NCBI GenBank assembly: GCA_003648125.1
Contig: QMOE01000071.1
Span: 1-8,384 of the forward strand
Reading direction: 5' to 3'
Source: Chloroflexota bacterium
Lineage (GTDB): Bacteria > Chloroflexota > Anaerolineae > B4-G1
Length of the DNA: 8,384 nt
Positions 5,212-8,384 of this stretch are shown here, in pieces. The notes under the pieces are model-generated. The model had not been told where the DNA came from. It did no database searches and saw only the letters and a program-made list of their open reading frames with translations. Both the position numbers and the translations under genes were made by a program. Each line of letters starts with the position of its first letter. Position 1 is the first letter of the stretch.

Positions 5212-5847
5212 TCATCGTTTTTGGGCCACGAACAGCATTACCTCGCTGTGCCCGACTTGCTCCCGCACAGTACGCGGCACAAAGCCAGCCTTGATTGCCA
5301 CTTGCTCACCCATGCCAGGAGGCGGCTTCCCCTGTCCTGTCACCCGGTAGAGCCACCCAATGAAACGAGAAAGTAGATCGCGCCCGCCCAGTCCTGCCCA
5401 GGCCACGACGACCAATCGTCCGCGTGACCGCATCACACGTGCTGCTTCCCGTAACGCGGCCGGGTCCAGCATGAACTCGGTGGGGAAGGTAGCAACAGAG
5501 CTATCGAAACACCCATCGCAGAAAGGGAGCTTTTGCGCGCGGGCGCGCACCAGCGGAACGGCCAGTCTCTCCTTCCACAATCGCCGCTTTGCCAGGCGAC
5601 CCATGTACGGTGAGAGGTCGAGACCCACAGGAGTCAGGCTCTGCTTCGCCATCGCCGCCAGCAGGTGACCGGGGCCGTGGGCCAACTCTAGCACCCGTTT
5701 CCCTCGTAGATGCCCAATCGCCGTGCGGCCCCACGCCTGCCATTGTCCCAGCGACACCACCCAGGCTACCAAGTCGTAGGCCCAAGCGAATTCATTGTAT
5801 AGCAAGCGAAAAAAGAGCCGTAGAAAGGCCCACCACAGGCGCAGCAT
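5212..5847 (-). CDS. Class I SAM-dependent methyltransferase
   Basis: The 211-residue protein has a Rossmann-type methyltransferase fold of the Methyltransf_11/UbiE-like group. The SAM-binding motif I is VLELAHGPGHLL (residues 52-63), and the acidic ribose-binding residue is Asp77 in GLDLSPYM. Motif IV is around FCDGCFDSSVATFPTEFM (109-126), and the strand RGRLVVVAWAGLG lies at 142-154. The first 40 residues are aromatic and hydrophobic (WWAFLRLFFRLLYNEFAWAYDLVAWVV) and may lie on the membrane or form a substrate lid. The substrate cannot be read from the sequence; quinone, lipid or small-molecule methylation are all possible. The ATG at 5847 follows GGAG with eight intervening bases. That GGAG lies inside a 9-bp direct repeat created by a neighbouring insertion. 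The gene is flanked on both sides by miniature elements. Confidence 0.88.
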   Translation of the reverse strand: MLRLWWAFLRLFFRLLYNEFAWAYDLVAWVVSLGQWQAWGRTAIGHLRGKRVLELAHGPGHLLAAMAKQSLTPVGLDLSPYMGRLAKRRLWKERLAVPLVRARAQKLPFCDGCFDSSVATFPTEFMLDPAALREAARVMRSRGRLVVVAWAGLGGRDLLSRFIGWLYRVTGQGKPPPGMGEQVAIKAGFVPRTVREQVGHSEVMLFVAQKR

Positions 5848-5855
5848 TATTCTCT

Positions 5856-5951
5856 CTCCAAACGTAACTGCTCAGGTGCCCGGCACTTTACCTGAAAGTG
5901 CCGGGCACCTTAAACTTGAACAGGCTATGCCTGAGCAGTTACCTCCAAACG
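5856..5951. mobile_element. Miniature palindromic element with 9-bp direct repeats (element 3)
   Basis: The direct repeat CTCCAAACG occurs at 5856-5864 and 5943-5951. Between them, TAACTGCTCAGG (5865-5876) and its exact complement CCTGAGCAGTTA (5930-5941) form perfect 12-bp inverted ends. The interior holds a second, stronger perfect hairpin (5874-5910) and a small one (5921-5925 with 5929-5933). The unit is 78 bp without the direct repeats and has no coding capacity. The left direct repeat contains the methyltransferase ribosome binding site, and the right one overlaps the foot of the terminator stem at 5947-5990. Confidence 0.72.
5874..5910. repeat. Perfect 16-bp hairpin inside element 3
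   Basis: AGGTGCCCGGCACTTT at 5874-5889 pairs perfectly with AAAGTGCCGGGCACCT at 5895-5910 around a 5-base loop. Its first three bases are shared with the inverted end of the element, so the inner hairpin and the long-range end-to-end pairing compete. In the methyltransferase transcript it would form about 26 bases before the start codon. No T-run follows on the minus strand, so it is not a classical terminator. Confidence 0.75.
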
Positions 5952-5990
5952 ACCACCCCCACCGCAACACTGCGGTGAGGGTGTTCGTTT
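5947..5990 (-). terminator. Probable terminator hairpin after the membrane-protein gene
   Basis: A 20-position stem (5947-5966 with 5971-5990) has 18 paired positions and a 4-base loop, starting 22 bases after the stop codon at 6013. The outer pairs are AAACG/CGTTT, so the T-run is only three bases, which makes termination less certain. It has the same design as the two stronger terminators here, with A's and T's at the base of the stem and about 22 bases after the stop. Element 3 is inserted at its foot. Confidence 0.62.
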
Positions 5991-6012
5991 ACGATAACTG
6001 TATCAGAGCAAC

Positions 6013-7083
6013 CTACAGTGTGGGCGGCATAACAGGAGCGCCAATCTCGGCTACCGATTGTATTTCTTCCTGCCTCGGCTTGGCCCAGGCTGCCAGGTCT
6101 ATTGTCAGCCGTTCGAAGAAACTGTTGGGCGGCAGGCCTCCTGCTCCGTAGGCTGCCTCTACGACGCGCACTTGCACGCGCAACATCTTTGTCTCCAGCA
6201 TCAACTCTTTCCCTGCCTCGACCAGCAGCGGTTCCCCCTTGGAGGCCAATTTGGCCCGTAGCGCCTCGTCGTGGAAAGCGTACTCGGACATCAATACCAT
6301 AGTCACAGTGCGGATGTCGTTTTTATCGAACAGCCACACTTCGCAAGCGGTGACCTTGTTGGGCGCGCCGACTCCAATAGTCTCCGAGATGCCCACACCG
6401 CACTCGCCCATAAACTCGCCATCCTCTAACTCGATGCTGAATGAGGGATCATAGTGATCATCCCCCAGCGTATAGGTGGTGACGAACTGAGCCAATGGCG
6501 GCTCCTCGGTTCCCCAGGAGGCTCGTTCTGGGGAGGCGAATTCCTCGCTTACGCCGGCTGCGCCTCTTCTGGTGATCCCTGTTTTGGCCTGGTCGCCTCG
6601 CAGGCGGTTGACGAGAAACAGCACAGCTCCTACAAATGCCACGGCTAACAATGCTGCTCCGCAAACCATCGCCACCGAGCGCAACTGGGTCACACTTGTT
6701 TCTTCCGGGGGAGCAGGTTCTGTGGGCTGAGTCTCTAGATCATTCGCCAGCGCTCGCAACTGAGCCGCTTGCTGTCCGCTCAAGTTGTCTGCCAGATTTC
6801 CTAACGTCTCAGAGAGGGCACCCTCTTGCCAAAATTCCACGCCTAACTTGGCGCGCGCCCCTTCCAGATCGGCGGTAGTGTCATAGTAATCGGCGACCCA
6901 GATGAGATAGTCGCTTTGAAAATCGGAGCGCAGGTGGCTTGGCGCGGCATTGCTCCACTCGACCGGCCACCACCAATAACCGACGGCCAGTCCCAGGAGC
7001 AGCCCCAGTATGATCCCCCCGATTAGCGCCACCAGGGTTATGCGCTGCTGAACGAATTGAAGGAGTTGCCAGAGCATGTTCAT
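6013..7083 (-). CDS. Membrane protein of unknown function with two transmembrane segments
   Basis: I do not recognise a named family, though similar two-helix proteins seem familiar from Chloroflexota. From the ATG at 7083 the product has 356 residues. The first membrane segment is about residues 16-36 (TLVALIGGIILGLLLGLAVGY), followed by a Trp-rich WWWP. An external, largely helical acidic domain spans about 40-134 with a Pro/Glu linker at its end. The second membrane segment is about 135-158, and the remaining 200 residues are probably cytoplasmic. That domain holds a disordered stretch (165-197), then a beta-rich region with GDDHYDPSFSIE, GECGVGI and an EVWLFDKNDIRTVT strand, and a Pro-rich end. 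A GTG 36 bases upstream is also in frame, but GAGGGGG six bases before the ATG at 7083 supports the ATG. It follows the recombinase gene by 75 bases with no terminator between. Confidence 0.8.
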   Translation of the reverse strand: MNMLWQLLQFVQQRITLVALIGGIILGLLLGLAVGYWWWPVEWSNAAPSHLRSDFQSDYLIWVADYYDTTADLEGARAKLGVEFWQEGALSETLGNLADNLSGQQAAQLRALANDLETQPTEPAPPEETSVTQLRSVAMVCGAALLAVAFVGAVLFLVNRLRGDQAKTGITRRGAAGVSEEFASPERASWGTEEPPLAQFVTTYTLGDDHYDPSFSIELEDGEFMGECGVGISETIGVGAPNKVTACEVWLFDKNDIRTVTMVLMSEYAFHDEALRAKLASKGEPLLVEAGKELMLETKMLRVQVRVVEAAYGAGGLPPNSFFERLTIDLAAWAKPRQEEIQSVAEIGAPVMPPTL

Positions 7084-7089
7084 TTCAGT

Positions 7090-7096
7090 CCCCCTC
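7090..7096 (-). promoter_or_regulatory. Ribosome binding site that sets the start of the membrane-protein gene
   Basis: The minus strand reads GAGGGGG, then six bases, then ATG at 7083. The upstream in-frame GTG at 7119 has no comparable site. This supports the shorter 356-residue product. Confidence 0.65.
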
Positions 7097-7158
7097 GTTT
7101 TGGCTTGTCTGCTTGGCACAAGTTATTGACACACACTTACTTTACCACAAAGTAGCGG

Positions 7159-8064
7159 CTAGGGCAAATCCAATTTACCGGCCCGGGGATGTGCTCGCAT
7201 GTAGACTTCCCGCGCCCGGCTCTGGCTGACGTGGGTATAAATCTGGGTCGTGGCGAGATTGGCGTGCCCCAACAGTTCTTGCACCACGCGCAAGTCGGCG
7301 CCGCCATTCAAGAGATGTGTGGCAAAGGTGTGGCGCAAAACGTGGGGCGAAACGTGTGTGCGAATGTCTGTCTGCTGAGCTGCCTTGCTCAGTATTAGCG
7401 CCACCCCGCGTACCGTCAGACGTCCGCCCCGGTGGTTGAGCCACAGCGCGCCGGTTGGCTGCTTGCCCAGTAGCGCGGGTCGCCCTGCTTCCAGGTAGGC
7501 CCGCACCGCCCGCACCGCCTGCCGCCCCAGCAATCCGAGGCGCTCTTTGCCTCCCTTACCCATCACCCGCACCTGGGCCAGAGGCAAGTCTGCATCTGTT
7601 ACATCCATACCCGCCAATTCACTGACCCGCAACCCGGCTCCGTACAACACCTCGATGATGGCCCGGTCGCGCAACCCCAGCGGGGTAGAGGTATCGGGAA
7701 CCGCCAGCAGCGTCTTTACCTCAGCGACCGTCAAGTACTGCGGCAGCCGCTGGGGGACGCGCGGCGCACTGATCAAGCGAAAGGGATTGCGTTCCAGCAC
7801 TTGCTCCCGCACCAAAAAGTTACCAAAGGAACGCAGTTCCGCCACCCGGCGCGCGATGCTGGCTTTGACGTAGCCTGACTCGTCCAATTCGGCCAGATAG
7901 CCGCGCAGCAGCGAGCGGTCTATTTGCTGCGGCGCATCCACCCCCTGCGTCTGGCAATAACCCAGAAATTGACCAATGTCGCTGCCATAGTTCTTGACAG
8001 TATAAGGGGAGGCATTCCGGGCCGCTTGCATGTAAGTCAGGAACCGCTTTAGCAATTTCTCCAT
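7159..8064 (-). CDS. xerC: Tyrosine recombinase, XerC/XerD type
   Basis: From the ATG at 8064 the product has 301 residues, the usual length for XerC/XerD. The N-terminal SAM-like core-binding domain (about 1-95) has the typical YTVKNYGSDIGQFLGYC segment. The catalytic domain (about 108-290) shows the complete active site: Arg146 in GAGLRVSEL, Lys170 in MGKGGKER, His241 and Arg244 in SPHVLRHTFATHLL, His267 in LLGHANLATT, and the nucleophile Tyr276 in QIYTHVS. Xer proteins resolve chromosome dimers at dif; related proteins move integrative elements. The intact chromosomal Xer pattern and lack of phage or conjugation genes nearby favour the housekeeping role. XerC and XerD cannot be separated by eye, so the symbol is provisional. 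An in-frame TTG at 8079 is an alternative start; neither has a clear ribosome binding site. No dif-like site was recognised here. Confidence 0.9.
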   Translation of the reverse strand: MEKLLKRFLTYMQAARNASPYTVKNYGSDIGQFLGYCQTQGVDAPQQIDRSLLRGYLAELDESGYVKASIARRVAELRSFGNFLVREQVLERNPFRLISAPRVPQRLPQYLTVAEVKTLLAVPDTSTPLGLRDRAIIEVLYGAGLRVSELAGMDVTDADLPLAQVRVMGKGGKERLGLLGRQAVRAVRAYLEAGRPALLGKQPTGALWLNHRGGRLTVRGVALILSKAAQQTDIRTHVSPHVLRHTFATHLLNGGADLRVVQELLGHANLATTQIYTHVSQSRAREVYMRAHPRAGKLDLP

Positions 8065-8118
8065 CTGTAGGTCACGCAAGCTCTTTTTGTATCATCTCAA
8101 TAATCTGGGGTGCTAATC

Positions 8119-8206
8119 TGTAGGGCGGGTTTCTTACCCGCCACCCAGCGTCAGCGAGTCGAAAATCTGCATCTGAGCAAAGGTAGTTTGGAAACCTTGC
8201 CCTACA
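8119..8206. repeat. Foldback repeat with TGTAGGGC...GCCCTACA ends
   Basis: TGTAGGGC at 8119-8126 is complementary to GCCCTACA at 8199-8206, and the pairing continues with GGTTTC/GAAACC after a one- to two-base bulge. Each side can also fold alone: GGCGGGT/ACCCGCC at 8124-8130 and 8136-8142, and GCAAAGGT/ACCTTGC near 8178-8200 with a bulge. It looks like two related palindromes side by side. Unlike the three elements above, no flanking direct repeat was found. Confidence 0.6.
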
Positions 8207-8297
8207 GTCCACGCGATTGCGGCGCGATATGGAAAGGATGTGTTTCATCTACTTTGGAGAACAACCAAAGCCAGCGCGGTGCAATTCAGCGCCGTCG

Positions 8298-8344
8298 GTT
8301 GAGTAGGCCTTCAGGCCGTATCGAAACCCCTGGATTGAGCCTGC
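8298..8344. repeat. Palindromic intergenic repeat (GGTTGAGTA...TATCGAAACC type)
   Basis: GGCCT at 8306-8310 pairs with AGGCC at 8313-8317, inside an imperfect palindrome running from GGTTGAGTA to TATCGAAACC. A downstream segment, TTGAGCCTGCCGAA, resembles the complement of the TTCGACAGGCTCA string. Both strings are familiar to me from dispersed intergenic repeats in actinobacteria and Chloroflexota. Copy number here is unknown because only one copy is in the window. Confidence 0.45.
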
Positions 8345-8384
8345 CGAAATCACGGCGCGGCCCATGCAGGACAAAATCCGTTGC

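Larger units (their letters stand above)
8065..8384. other. Repeat-rich region upstream of the recombinase
   Basis: These 320 bases hold no recognisable gene on either strand. They contain the foldback at 8119-8206, a 6-bp hairpin (8252-8257 with 8265-8270) and the palindromic repeat at 8298-8344. A promoter for the recombinase must lie here, but only weak hexamers are visible. Confidence 0.55.

Noticed and set aside
4861..5938. The string CCTGAGCAG occurs in the L25 leader (4861-4869) and in the end of element 3 (5930-5938).
   Set aside because: Only 9-10 bases match, no partner repeat is found in the leader, and context differs. It is probably chance.
7084..7119. Longer membrane-protein product starting at GTG 7119.
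   Set aside because: A good ribosome binding site (7090-7096) precedes the ATG at 7083. The extra residues carry no recognisable feature.

Overview
The window holds seven complete protein genes and the first 40 codons of an eighth. All are on the minus strand, so transcription runs from the right edge to the left: tyrosine recombinase (xerC/xerD type), membrane protein of unknown function, class I SAM methyltransferase, ribosomal protein L25/Ctc, type II J-domain co-chaperone, HtrA-like serine protease, release-factor-like protein (baeRF family), and the start of a secreted protein. No tRNA, rRNA or CRISPR array was seen. The gene content, baeRF protein, PDZ-domain type and palindromic intergenic repeats suggest a member of the Chloroflexota, perhaps Anaerolineae-like. 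This is an inference from memory of such genomes; no marker here proves it.

Layout. 1-433: secreted-protein start with a strong ribosome binding site, a leader region, and a 15-bp-stem terminator shared with the baeRF gene. 434-3943: the dnaJ-like, htrA-like and baeRF genes. The first two are separated by one base. The last two are now 218 bp apart, but only because a 176-bp palindromic element sits between them. A consensus-like sigma-70 promoter lies before the J-domain gene. 4037-4952: L25 with its own promoter, a leader of about 150 nt with hairpins, and its own terminator. 4960-5192: a 215-bp miniature element. 5212-5847: methyltransferase. 5856-5990: a 78-bp miniature element inserted at the foot of a terminator hairpin. 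6013-8064: membrane protein and recombinase. 8065-8384: repeat-rich sequence without a recognisable gene.

Functional theme. The J-protein, envelope protease, release-factor-like protein and L25/Ctc all touch protein folding, protein degradation or the ribosome. Removing the inserted element would leave dnaJ-htrA-baeRF as a tight three-gene operon for protein quality control.

The most notable observation is that three unrelated palindromic sequences between genes are each bounded by inverted repeats and flanked by 8-9 bp direct repeats. They are CATCATTG at 1569/1753, TGGTATGAC at 4960/5184 and CTCCAAACG at 5856/5943. This makes them likely miniature transposed elements rather than simple hairpins. 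All three lie in non-coding sequence close to a gene end, a ribosome binding site or a terminator.
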